Positions 1 through 7,358 of a stretch of DNA of 64,000 bases are shown piece by piece (position 1 is the first letter of the stretch; every line of letters starts with the position of its first letter). Source of the stretch: Ruegeria sp. ANG-S4 (GTDB lineage Bacteria > Pseudomonadota > Alphaproteobacteria > Rhodobacterales > Rhodobacteraceae); the NCBI RefSeq assembly GCF_000814005.1, contig NZ_JWLK01000001.1, positions 868,001 to 932,000 on the forward strand. Reading direction: 5' to 3'. The translations under genes and the position numbers were made by a program. The notes under the pieces are model-generated. The model was given only the letters and a program-made list of their open reading frames with translations, was not told the origin of the DNA and made no database searches.

Positions 1-1
1 G

Positions 2-757
2 GCGTCAAAAAAGCCGATCACGCTTTACAAGCACTGGAACCTTATCAGTAAGGGCATAATCGGGGCGCAGTGGCTATTCACCAAAACAGGTCTTGGGGCG
101 TCGAACCAGTTCGAAAGTGCCGCGTTCATTCGCTCAAAACCGGGCGTGGAATACCCTGATATCCAGTATCATTTCCTTCCCATCGCAGTGCGATATGACG
201 GGCAGGCGGCCGCTGAAGGACATGGTTTTCAGGCCCATGTGGGGCCGATGCGTTCGCCGTCGCGCGGGACCGTGACGCTGCGCTCGGACAAACCAGAAGA
301 TGCGCCCCTGATCCGCTTCAACTACATGAGCCACGAGCAGGATTGGGAGGATTTCCGAACCTGTATTCGTTTAACGCGCGAGATTTTCGGACAAGCTGCG
401 TTCGAGCCTTTCGCGGGCAAGGAAATCCAACCCGGTGCAGATGTGCAGACAGACGCAGAGCTAAACGGTTTCATCGCCGAGCACGCCGAGAGCGCCTACC
501 ACCCGTGTGGTACATGCCGGATGGGCCGCGCCGATGACAAAAACGCCGTGGTGGACCCGCAAGGCCGCGTGATTGGTGTGGATGGCCTGCGCGTTGCAGA
601 CAGTTCGGTTTTCCCACAAATCACCAATGGAAACCTGAATGCGCCGTCCATCATGGTCGGGGAAAAGGTGTCCGATCACTTGTTGGGGAAAGACGCCTTG
701 CCTAAGGCAAATGACCGTCCGTGGATTCACCCGGAATGGGAAGCAAGTCAGCGGTAA
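2..757 (+). CDS. betA: Choline dehydrogenase, C-terminal part (partial at window edge)
   Basis: GMC-family FAD oxidoreductase that oxidises choline to betaine aldehyde for glycine betaine synthesis. The reading frame is already open at base 2, so about 251 C-terminal residues are present and the N-terminal FAD-binding half lies outside the window. The GMC C-terminal domain is clear: the segment [15 protein letters not shown], the substrate-domain stretch [20 protein letters not shown], and the catalytic HPCGTCRMG motif containing the conserved active-site His, followed by the terminal flavin-contacting segment ending [14 protein letters not shown]. These are the features of BetA rather than of a general alcohol dehydrogenase, so the assignment is firm. 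The gene ends about 80 bp before a DUF465 gene on the same strand. No betB or betI lies downstream, so any bet operon must extend to the left. Confidence 0.93.
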   Translation, partial: ASKKPITLYKHWNLISKGIIGAQWLFTKTGLGASNQFESAAFIRSKPGVEYPDIQYHFLPIAVRYDGQAAAEGHGFQAHVGPMRSPSRGTVTLRSDKPEDAPLIRFNYMSHEQDWEDFRTCIRLTREIFGQAAFEPFAGKEIQPGADVQTDAELNGFIAEHAESAYHPCGTCRMGRADDKNAVVDPQGRVIGVDGLRVADSSVFPQITNGNLNAPSIMVGEKVSDHLLGKDALPKANDRPWIHPEWEASQR

Positions 758-834
758 TTTGATCCGCGTCAAAGTGCGTTGTGGGCAGGGCGAATAGACC
801 TGACTTGCGACGAAAAAAACAGGAGCGAACAGGA

Positions 835-1074
835 ATGTCCCACACACCGCATGAATTGGCCGAGGAATTCCCGGACAAGGTAGAACTCATGAGCCAGCTC
901 AAGCAGAGCGACGCGCATTTTGCGCGTTTGGCAGATGAATATCACGAGATCAATCGCGCCGTTCATCGGGCCGAAACCAACGTAGAGCCGATGGAAGAAC
1001 TCGCAGAGGTCGATCTGCGCAAAAAGCGTGCTGGGTTGAAGGACGAAATCTGGGCCATTCTGTCCAAGGCCTGA
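835..1074 (+). CDS. YdcH/DUF465 family small protein
   Basis: Seventy-nine-residue, highly charged, mostly helical protein of the DUF465 (YdcH) family. The order HELAEEFPDKVELMSQLKQSD, then ARLADEYHEINRAVHRAE, then LRKKRAGLKDEIWAIL is the usual one, with the family's conserved K-KR-LKDEI ending. The function is not known. The family is widespread in proteobacteria and looks like a small coiled-coil hairpin. The start at ATG 835 is preferred over an upstream GTG because a purine-rich ribosome site (AGGAGCGAACAGGA) lies just before it and the extra residues do not resemble the family. The gene is followed at once by a strong terminator, so it is probably monocistronic or the tail of the betA transcript. 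Confidence 0.85.
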   Translation: MSHTPHELAEEFPDKVELMSQLKQSDAHFARLADEYHEINRAVHRAETNVEPMEELAEVDLRKKRAGLKDEIWAILSKA

Positions 1075-1078
1075 CGCG

Positions 1079-1104
1079 AAAGGCGGGGTATACCCGCCTT
1101 TTTA
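1079..1104. terminator. Bidirectional rho-independent terminator
   Basis: Perfect 9-bp inverted repeat (AAAGGCGGG / CCCGCCTTT, loop GTATA) with T-runs on the plus side and A-runs usable on the minus side. It lies between the convergent DUF465 gene and pccR and can end both transcripts. Confidence 0.8.
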
Positions 1105-2502
1105 CGTGACTTCGTATGGCAGTGTCCCGCGCGTATGTGCGTCAATCGAGAGGCGACGTTCAAGCGGCGGCACCGAGCGTTGGTGGCAGGTCTGGCGCTC
1201 GCATATCCGGCACGAAATACCGATAGGCTCGTAGGCGCTTGCGTTGTCGATATCCAGATTGTCCGCATAAACCAGCGCATCGGCATGGCGCGTTTCACAC
1301 CCCAAAGCGATAGCATACCGCCGCACAGGCGCGCCAAACGAGCCACCCGACTTTGAGACATCGCACGCAAGCGAGATGTAGCGCACGCCGTCCGGGGTTT
1401 CCGCAAGTTGGCGCAGAAAATGTCCCGGCGTTTCAAACGCGCGATGGACGTTCCAAAGCGGGCAAGCCCCGCCAAATCGAGCAAACTGCAAGCGTGTGGC
1501 CGAATGGCGCTTGGTAATTGTTCCGGCCTGATCGACTCGGACAAAGAAAAACGGAATTCCCTTTGCGCCGGGACGTTGCAGCGTGGACAGGCGGTGTGCG
1601 ACTTGTTCGATAGAAGCCCCAAAACGGTTGCTGAGCAGTTCCAGGTCGTGCCGATCTTCCTGTGCCGCAGCCAGGAATTTTGCGTAAGGCATAAGCGACG
1701 CACCGGCAAAATAGTTCGCCAAACCGATCTTGGCGATTGATCGCGCCTCGTCGCTTTGGAACTTGGCAAAATCCAGCGTAGCCTCCAGCAGTTTGTCCTG
1801 ACTGATCAGCGCAACCTGCAAGAGCAGTTGGAAAACCTGCGTCTGCGGGGCCGCGCGCGACGACAAGCGCAGGTTTTTTGCGGCTGTATCATAGCTGCGC
1901 AGCGTTTCGGTATCGGCAAAGCTGACCTGAATTCCGCGTTCCGTCAGGCTGTCCAAAGCCGCCTGACGTATGTTTCCCGTCTCATCTGCCCGCCCGGCGA
2001 AACGTTCTGCTGCGCGATCGACCGCATCTATGTAGTTGTCGCAATAGTGGAAAAAGTCGCGGACCTCCTCCCACGGGCTGGCTTGAATTTGCGCATCTTC
2101 CCGGCCCAACGCTTCGTCCAGAGAAGCCAGCCTTTCATGTGTTTGCCGATAGGTGCGGTGCAGTTCGATGAAGGCACGCGCAAGGGCCGGCGCATTTGAT
2201 GCGGTCAGCCGAAGGTCGGCCAATGGTGGTATGTTGTCTGCGAATAGCGGATCAGCCAATGCCTCGCGCATATCCGATACAAGGCGTTCGCTGTCTCCGG
2301 TGCTCAGCTCGGTCACGTCCATACCGAATTCCTGTGCCAGCGCCAGAACAACCGTGGTCGAAATCGGCCGGTTGTTGTTCTCCATCTGGTTCAGGTAGGG
2401 CAAAGAGACGCCCAGCTTTGCCGCGAATTCCTTTTGCGTCAGCGTCAGACGCGTCCGCATTTCGCGCAGTTTTGCACCTGCGTAAAGTTTCTGGGTCGCC
2501 AT
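1102..2502 (-). CDS. pccR: Short-chain fatty acyl-CoA transcriptional regulator (PccR-type, ScfR family)
   Basis: Regulator of about 466 residues expected to control propionyl-CoA carboxylase expression. An XRE-type helix-turn-helix occupies about residues 8-60 (TLTQKEFAAKLGVSLPYLNQMENNNRP). A central ImmA/IrrE-like fold follows, recognisable by LANYFAGASLMPYAKFL, and the C-terminal third is the ScfR acyl-CoA-sensing domain with ISCRICERQTCHQRS. The HExxH zinc motif of active IrrE peptidases is not visible, so the middle domain is probably structural. ATG 2502 is chosen over a TTG five codons upstream because AAAGG lies at a good distance. In Rhodobacter sphaeroides PccR activates pccB through TTTGCAAA-type sites. 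Such sites overlap this gene's own ribosome-binding region and recur before pccB. The gene lies downstream of an MFS gene on the same strand and divergent from pccB. Confidence 0.88.
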   Translation of the reverse strand: MATQKLYAGAKLREMRTRLTLTQKEFAAKLGVSLPYLNQMENNNRPISTTVVLALAQEFGMDVTELSTGDSERLVSDMREALADPLFADNIPPLADLRLTASNAPALARAFIELHRTYRQTHERLASLDEALGREDAQIQASPWEEVRDFFHYCDNYIDAVDRAAERFAGRADETGNIRQAALDSLTERGIQVSFADTETLRSYDTAAKNLRLSSRAAPQTQVFQLLLQVALISQDKLLEATLDFAKFQSDEARSIAKIGLANYFAGASLMPYAKFLAAAQEDRHDLELLSNRFGASIEQVAHRLSTLQRPGAKGIPFFFVRVDQAGTITKRHSATRLQFARFGGACPLWNVHRAFETPGHFLRQLAETPDGVRYISLACDVSKSGGSFGAPVRRYAIALGCETRHADALVYADNLDIDNASAYEPIGISCRICERQTCHQRSVPPLERRLSIDAHTRGTLPYEVT

Positions 2503-2510
2503 AGCGTGCC

Positions 2511-2548
2511 TTTGCAAGTTTACTATTTCGGCAGGCTAACTTTGCAAA
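2511..2548. promoter_or_regulatory. Candidate PccR operators in front of pccR
   Basis: TTTGCAAGTTTAC at 2511-2523 and TTTGCAAAC at 2541-2549 lie in the 63-bp gap between the MFS gene and pccR. The first overlaps the pccR ribosome-binding region. They match the TTTGCAAA core reported for PccR sites before pccB in R. sphaeroides. Autoregulation is an inference. Confidence 0.55.
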
Positions 2549-2565
2549 CTATCTGGCGCAAGTCA

Positions 2566-3771
2566 CTAAAGCCCCAGTTTTTTCTCTCTGCGGATGACGG
2601 ACGTGATTGCAAGAATGGCAAGAACCGAAGTGGCCAGCATCAGCCACAACAAAGGCATGGCCCCTGTGTCAGGTGTCAGCAAGGCACCGGCCCAAGCGCT
2701 AAGTGCCGCGCCGCCCCCGAGCATGATTGCACCGCTCAACCCCGACGCCGTGGCCGCCAAGTGCGGGCGCACGGACAAAGATCCCGCAGTGGCATTCGGG
2801 ATCGACATTCCGTTTCCCAAGCCCACGAACGTCATGAAGCCAAAGAAGCTGAGCGCCGTTCCCATATCGGCAAGAAACAGCACCGCTGACAGGGCGACTC
2901 CGATCGCGTTCAGCCAGCATCCCCACAGGACCATCCGGTTGACGCCAAAGCGCACCGAAAATCGTCCGCTGATGAAATTGCCAAAGAAGTATCCGATCGC
3001 AGGCGCGCCGAAATAGACTCCGATCTCTGCCGCCGTCATTCCGAACACAACCGTTCCGATGTACGGTGCGCCCCCGAGATAGGCAAAAAAGGCGCCCGAG
3101 GACAGCGCCGATGACAGCGAATACCCCCAAAATCGGGGCGATGTCAGAAGTTCGGGATATTCCCGAAACTGCTGCAGCAAGGTCTTGCCGCTTTTGGCGG
3201 ATGTCTCACCGAAGTCCATGAAAGTAAGGCCGAGGGCGAAGGCACCCAAAGCAAACGGCAGCCAGAAATTGGCCTTCCAGCCGAATGCCTCCTCCAGCAA
3301 GCCGCCGATGGCGGGGCCGATCATCGGTACTACCGCCATACCCATCGTTACATATCCGATCATCGACGCCGCCTGATCTTGTGAATACATGTCGCGAACA
3401 GCAGCGCGACTTAACACAATGCCCACGACAATAACGGCCTGCCCCATTCGGAAGACCAGAAAAACCTCGGCAGTCGGCGCGTAGATGCAGCCAAGCGTGG
3501 CGAGCAGAAACAGCGCCAGCCCCCAAAGCAAAACCGGACGCCGCCCGGCCTTGTCAGCCATCGGCCCGATCAGAATTTGCAGCACCGCATTGACCAGCAG
3601 ATAAAGTGCAATCGACAATTGCATGACCTTGTAATCTGCCTGAAAATACAAAGCCATATTGGGCAGGCTCGGCAGGAACAGGTTCATGCTGAGGGCAGAC
3701 AAGCCGGACAGTAAAACCAGCGTGGTGATGGTCGGCGGCGACCGATGTGTAGATAGTGATCTGAACTGCAT
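2566..3771 (-). CDS. Bcr/CflA-type MFS multidrug efflux transporter
   Basis: Inner-membrane major facilitator transporter of 401 residues with twelve predicted membrane helices. The N-terminal PSLPNMALYFQADYKVMQLSIALYLL segment is typical of the Bcr/CflA drug-export subfamily, and the loop 2-3 motif is present as GPMADKAGRRPVLLWG (MFS motif A, G-x-x-x-D-x-x-G-R-[RK]). A second conserved stretch, GLGNGMSIPNATAGSL, lies in the C-terminal half. The substrate cannot be read from sequence. The gene diverges from pccB across a 180-bp region carrying PccR-like sites and lies upstream of pccR on the same strand, so it may respond to short-chain acyl-CoA, but that link is only positional. It could equally be a generic drug exporter that is part of the conserved neighbourhood. 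Confidence 0.85.
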   Translation of the reverse strand: MQFRSLSTHRSPPTITTLVLLSGLSALSMNLFLPSLPNMALYFQADYKVMQLSIALYLLVNAVLQILIGPMADKAGRRPVLLWGLALFLLATLGCIYAPTAEVFLVFRMGQAVIVVGIVLSRAAVRDMYSQDQAASMIGYVTMGMAVVPMIGPAIGGLLEEAFGWKANFWLPFALGAFALGLTFMDFGETSAKSGKTLLQQFREYPELLTSPRFWGYSLSSALSSGAFFAYLGGAPYIGTVVFGMTAAEIGVYFGAPAIGYFFGNFISGRFSVRFGVNRMVLWGCWLNAIGVALSAVLFLADMGTALSFFGFMTFVGLGNGMSIPNATAGSLSVRPHLAATASGLSGAIMLGGGAALSAWAGALLTPDTGAMPLLWLMLATSVLAILAITSVIRREKKLGL

Positions 3772-3832
3772 GGTTCACGTGTATAGGCAGGTTTCAGGGA
3801 ATACTATTCGTCTTTGCGTCTCAAGCTGAAAC

Positions 3833-3885
3833 TTAGCAAATTTACAGTATTCACAAGGCAAGTTGCCAAAAGTTTGCAAATTTGC
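3833..3885. promoter_or_regulatory. Candidate PccR operators in the pccB/MFS divergent promoter region
   Basis: Two near-identical 13-mers, TTAGCAAATTTAC at 3833-3845 and TTTGCAAATTTGC at 3873-3885, lie 40 bp apart and 70-120 bp upstream of the pccB start. With the site at 2511-2523 they define the consensus TTWGCAARTTTRC. A partly matching TTGCCAAA precedes the second site. The known PccR motif has a TTTGCAAA core. Spacing here differs from the published paired arrangement with a four-base spacer, so exact occupancy is uncertain. Confidence 0.6.
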
Positions 3886-3953
3886 TGAATATTTCTTTTG
3901 ACAGTTTCGAACTGTCTGTATGGTCGCCCCAAATTTCACAGGGGACCATCGCC

Positions 3954-5486
3954 ATGAAAGACATCCTTTCCGAGCTTGAAGATCGCCGCAACAACGCGCG
4001 GCTTGGAGGCGGACAAAAACGGATTGATGCGCAACACGCACGGGGCAAGCTGACGGCACGTGAACGCATCGAGTTGTTGGTGGACGAGGGCAGCTTTGAA
4101 GAGTTCGACATGTTCGTCAGCCATCGCTGCACCGATTTCGGAATGGAAAACCAGAAACCGGCCGGCGACGGTGTTGTTACGGGCTGGGGCACGATCAATG
4201 GCCGCATGGTCTATGTCTTCAGCCAGGATTTCACTGTGTTTGGCGGGTCGCTGTCCGAAACCCACGCTCAGAAAATCTGCAAGATCATGGATATGGCGGT
4301 GCAGAATGGCGCTCCGGTGATTGGCATCAATGACTCGGGCGGTGCGCGCATTCAGGAAGGTGTCGCATCGCTTGCCGGTTATGCCGAGGTGTTCCAGCGA
4401 AACATCATGGCATCCGGTGTGGTGCCGCAGATCAGTGTCATCATGGGCCCCTGCGCCGGTGGCGCCGTCTACAGCCCGGCGATGACCGACTTCATCTTCA
4501 TGGTCAAAGATACGTCCTACATGTTTGTGACCGGACCCGATGTCGTGAAAACCGTCACGAACGAGGTTGTCACCGCAGAAGAATTGGGTGGTGCGTCGAC
4601 GCATACAAAGAAATCGTCTGTCGCAGACGGTGCATTTGAAAACGACGTTGAAGCCCTGGCCGAGGTTCGTCGCCTGGTCGACTTCCTCCCTCTCAACAAT
4701 CGCGAAAAGCCGCCGGTTCGCCCGTTCTTTGATGAACCAGACCGGCTTGAGACATCGTTGGATACGCTGATCCCGGATAATCCGAATACGCCTTACGATA
4801 TGAAGGAACTCATCACAAAAATCGCGGATGAGGGTGACTTTTACGAAATTCAGGAAGACTACGCCAAGAACATCATCACGGGCTTTGTCCGGCTTGAGGG
4901 TCAAACAGTTGGCGTTGTCGCCAACCAGCCGATGGTTCTGGCGGGCTGCCTTGACATCGACAGTTCACGTAAGGCGGCCCGTTTCGTCCGGTTCTGCGAC
5001 TGTTTCGAAATTCCGATCCTGACCTTTGTTGATGTCCCCGGTTTCTTGCCCGGGACGTCTCAGGAATATGGTGGTGTGATCAAACATGGCGCAAAGCTCC
5101 TGTTTGCCTATGGCGAAGCCACGGTGCCCAAAGTCACGGTCATTACACGCAAGGCATATGGCGGGGCGTATGACGTTATGGCGTCAAAGCATCTGCGCGG
5201 CGACTTCAACTATGCCTGGCCCACCGCTGAAATTGCGGTGATGGGGGCCAAGGGCGCGACCGAGATCATTCACCGCGCCGATCTGGGCGATGCAGACAAG
5301 ATCGCGCAGCATACTCAGGATTACGAGGATCGGTTCGCCAATCCGTTTGTCGCAGCCGAGCGCGGCTTTATCGACGAGGTGATCATGCCGCAATCAACAC
5401 GTCGGCGCGTATCGCGTGCGTTCGCCAGTTTGCGCGGAAAGCAGCTGAAGAACCCATGGAAAAAGCACGACAATATCCCGCTTTAG
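3954..5486 (+). CDS. pccB: Propionyl-CoA carboxylase beta (carboxyltransferase) subunit
   Basis: Cytoplasmic carboxyltransferase of 510 residues that moves CO2 from carboxybiotin on PccA to propionyl-CoA, giving methylmalonyl-CoA. Both crotonase-fold halves are present: the N-terminal half with [19 protein letters not shown] and the oxyanion glycines in [11 protein letters not shown], and the C-terminal half with [16 protein letters not shown] and [15 protein letters not shown]. The length matches the family. ATG 3954 is used because family proteins start M-K-D-I-L-x-E-L-E and GGGGACC lies just upstream. It begins the propionate cluster pccB - DUF6497 - small gene - lipoprotein - pccA, and its promoter carries TTTGCAAA-type PccR sites. 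The acetyl-CoA carboxylase and methylcrotonyl-CoA carboxylase paralogues are less likely given pccA and mutase downstream. Confidence 0.95.
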   Translation: MKDILSELEDRRNNARLGGGQKRIDAQHARGKLTARERIELLVDEGSFEEFDMFVSHRCTDFGMENQKPAGDGVVTGWGTINGRMVYVFSQDFTVFGGSLSETHAQKICKIMDMAVQNGAPVIGINDSGGARIQEGVASLAGYAEVFQRNIMASGVVPQISVIMGPCAGGAVYSPAMTDFIFMVKDTSYMFVTGPDVVKTVTNEVVTAEELGGASTHTKKSSVADGAFENDVEALAEVRRLVDFLPLNNREKPPVRPFFDEPDRLETSLDTLIPDNPNTPYDMKELITKIADEGDFYEIQEDYAKNIITGFVRLEGQTVGVVANQPMVLAGCLDIDSSRKAARFVRFCDCFEIPILTFVDVPGFLPGTSQEYGGVIKHGAKLLFAYGEATVPKVTVITRKAYGGAYDVMASKHLRGDFNYAWPTAEIAVMGAKGATEIIHRADLGDADKIAQHTQDYEDRFANPFVAAERGFIDEVIMPQSTRRRVSRAFASLRGKQLKNPWKKHDNIPL

Positions 5487-5628
5487 GCAATCTGGGAGGG
5501 CTGCGCCACCCAGGCCACATACCGCAAAACCGATAGGAAGCCAGATACGCGACCGCCTCATGACCTGCCACCTAGAAGATATCTCGACAAGGGCTGACAA
5601 CGGCACCGATAGGCCTTGGAATGGCCTG

Positions 5629-6036
5629 ATGTGCCGTTTGAACGCCATGAGTGTGGCGGTTCTGCTGGTGGCGCTTCAACCACAGCAATTGGCGGCTGAA
5701 AACCTGTTGCCGGTTCCATCCGGGCAGCCTGTTGAGCTGAGCAACGTGCTGCTGGATACGAACCCGGGCGAGTTGTGGGTGCGTTTTCGCTTTGTTGCGC
5801 CAAAGATCGGATCCAACGCGGGGCAGATTACCTATGACATCGCCGTGGTCGATATGGCGCATCTGTGCGAGGTGCTCGCCGTACCTTATGTCGCGCGACA
5901 CGAGCTGGATCCGGCGCGCGTTGTCATCTCGTTCTCGGACCGTGCGTTAGACTTCGGAGTGTCGTCGCCTGATGCGACGCAGTTTTTTGAAGCGTACCGG
6001 CTGGAACAATCCGAGTGTGTTTGGGAAGGGTTCTGA
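5629..6036 (+). CDS. DUF6497 family exported protein
   Basis: Protein of about 135 residues. The N-terminal hydrophobic segment MSVAVLLVALQPQQLAAE is a likely signal peptide, so the product should be periplasmic. The mature part reads as a beta-rich domain (LWVRFRFVAPKIG, then ITYDIAVVDMAHLCE) and contains two Cys (in HLCEVL and SECVW) that could form a disulfide. DUF6497 is a Rhodobacterales family of unknown function, and I recall it as a regular neighbour of pccB. ATG 5629 is chosen; ATG 5560 or ATG 5647 are possible alternatives because no Shine-Dalgarno decides the matter. It follows pccB on the same strand and is probably co-transcribed. Confidence 0.7.
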   Translation: MCRLNAMSVAVLLVALQPQQLAAENLLPVPSGQPVELSNVLLDTNPGELWVRFRFVAPKIGSNAGQITYDIAVVDMAHLCEVLAVPYVARHELDPARVVISFSDRALDFGVSSPDATQFFEAYRLEQSECVWEGF

Positions 6037-6163
6037 AAATGACAGCCCGGCTGCGTGACATATTGGTGTTTTCCCCAATGATCCGGCCCGGGAAGGCGAT
6101 GCTATCCGGCGACGCGATCAAACCCATTTGCGGTTCCCGCGCCACGAAAAAAGAGATTTCACC

Positions 6164-6517
6164 ATGCTAAAGCATCGCGGATTTCCCGGACGTCTTCCGG
6201 GAACGGATTATCAGTTCACCATCCGTCGCGCCAATCCCAAAGGTGTCACACCTCTGACCCAACGCGAACGTTTCAGGGATCGCAAACCGGCTGACAAGCG
6301 TGCGGACGCCGCCTTTCTCGAGGCGCTCTGGCAGCATTTCGGCGATCAGCCGTTCGAGCGTGGCAACCTTGATGCCGGTAGGTTGAGCTGGCTGTACGGG
6401 CGCGAGGTGGTCGCCGCCGAAGATCCGTTTGACCCGGCAAGCTACGACGCATTGCTGGTCATAGATCCGGACGCGGCGCGTATATCCTTCCCCGACATCA
6501 TTGACGGGGCGCGATAG
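6164..6517 (+). CDS. Conserved hypothetical protein of the pcc cluster
   Basis: Protein of 117 residues with no signal peptide or membrane segment. The N-terminus MLKHRGFPGRLPGTDYQF is rich in Gly/Pro/aromatic residues, and the rest is charged with several short acidic stretches (DPFDPASYDALLVIDPDAA). I do not recognise a functional domain. ATG 6164 is preferred because AAAAAAGAGA lies about ten bases upstream; an earlier ATG at 6128 would add twelve residues. It is on the same strand as pccB and pccA and sits between them, so it probably belongs to the propionate transcription unit. Codon use resembles its neighbours, arguing that it is a real gene. Confidence 0.6.
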   Translation: MLKHRGFPGRLPGTDYQFTIRRANPKGVTPLTQRERFRDRKPADKRADAAFLEALWQHFGDQPFERGNLDAGRLSWLYGREVVAAEDPFDPASYDALLVIDPDAARISFPDIIDGAR

Positions 6518-7037
6518 TCATGCCTGTCAGTCTCGCAAACGAAACGAAATGCATGGCGGCGTCCGGGCGTTCGCGTGCTGCGATTTGGCGGGATATTGAC
6601 GCTTGGCCGATGCGCGCGCGGAACAGGTCGCGTTCAGAGAAACTGCAGAAAGGGACCCGTCACACAACTGATCCGGGAAAATTTCGCGTCGGCACAATTC
6701 TGCGCGTGGGTTTTTCGGATGCGCGGGTTTCAGCCGGAATCGCAAATGGAAACAATCTTCTATTGGCGGGCAAAATTGTACCGGGCAATCTGATCCAGCC
6801 GTGCGACTCGACTTTGCCTGCGTCGCACATGCACCTACTATTCCGTACCCCTTCCTTCCGCGGGCAGGCTTGTGTTCCCCACATGGTCCTGTCCGCGGTT
6901 TTCTTTTTGCCTGTCGCGGGAAAAAAGCAGCAAAAACCTGCGCATAACCTGTCAGACTGGGCATTGATATTGAATAACAAGGCAGGATCGCCCCATCTGC
7001 CGATAAAGACAGCAAGAAACCAAAAGGGGCAGACATC
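6518..7037. other. 520-bp non-coding stretch inside the pcc cluster
   Basis: No convincing gene on either strand. Long open frames across it (one runs 6520-7377) cross the lipoprotein gene in another frame and have no family-like sequence. The only structure I see is the terminator-like hairpin at 6858-6908. The stretch therefore separates the pcc genes into two transcription units or hosts a small RNA. Confidence 0.6.
6858..6908 (+). terminator. Terminator-like hairpin with long loop
   Basis: CCGCGGGCAGG (6858-6868) pairs with CCTGTCCGCGG (6888-6898). The single imperfect pair is a G-U wobble in plus-strand RNA. It is followed by a TTTTCTTTTT tract. It lies 340 bp beyond the nearest upstream stop codon, so it may end a small RNA. 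Confidence 0.5.
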
Positions 7038-7241
7038 ATGCGACTCTCGAAACTCATCCTTGCACTTGCGATCTGCGGGGGCCTCACGGCCTGTGGCGAT
7101 ACAATTGGCGAACAGGCCATCCTGGGCGGTGGCGCCGGGGCGGTCGGGGCGGCCGTCCTCAGCGCAGACCCGCTGGTTGGGGCTGCGGTTGGCGCCGCGG
7201 GCAACGTTCTCTACTGCAAGGCACAGAACAACTGTAACTGA
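7038..7241 (+). CDS. Small glycine-rich lipoprotein
   Basis: Sixty-seven-residue lipoprotein. A signal peptide (MRLSKLILALAICGG) ends in the lipobox LTAC, so Cys 19 should be lipidated. The mature part is a glycine/alanine zipper (ILGGGAGAVGAAV, then LVGAAVGAAGNV), suggesting one hydrophobic membrane-inserting hairpin, and ends in two Cys (YCKAQNNC). The role is unknown; small glycine-zipper lipoproteins of this kind are common in alphaproteobacteria. The start has AAAGGGG upstream at good spacing. It is separated from pccA by a terminator hairpin, so it is probably its own transcription unit placed within the pcc locus. Confidence 0.75.
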   Translation: MRLSKLILALAICGGLTACGDTIGEQAILGGGAGAVGAAVLSADPLVGAAVGAAGNVLYCKAQNNCN

Positions 7242-7284
7242 CGCCGACTTTATCGGGGCAGGCCATGCCCCGGCTGAAATTGCG

Positions 7285-7328
7285 CAAAACGCCGTCGTGG
7301 GGTCATCGCCCTGCGGCGGCGTTTTGTG
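7285..7328 (+). terminator. Terminator between lipoprotein gene and pccA
   Basis: Perfect 10-bp inverted repeat CAAAACGCCG / CGGCGTTTTG with a 22-base loop; the T-run is inside and just after the 3' arm. It ends about 30 bp before the pccA start codon, so pccA needs its own promoter or read-through. Confidence 0.65.
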
Positions 7329-7358
7329 TTTCCAGACCACCAAGATAAAGGACGTTCC

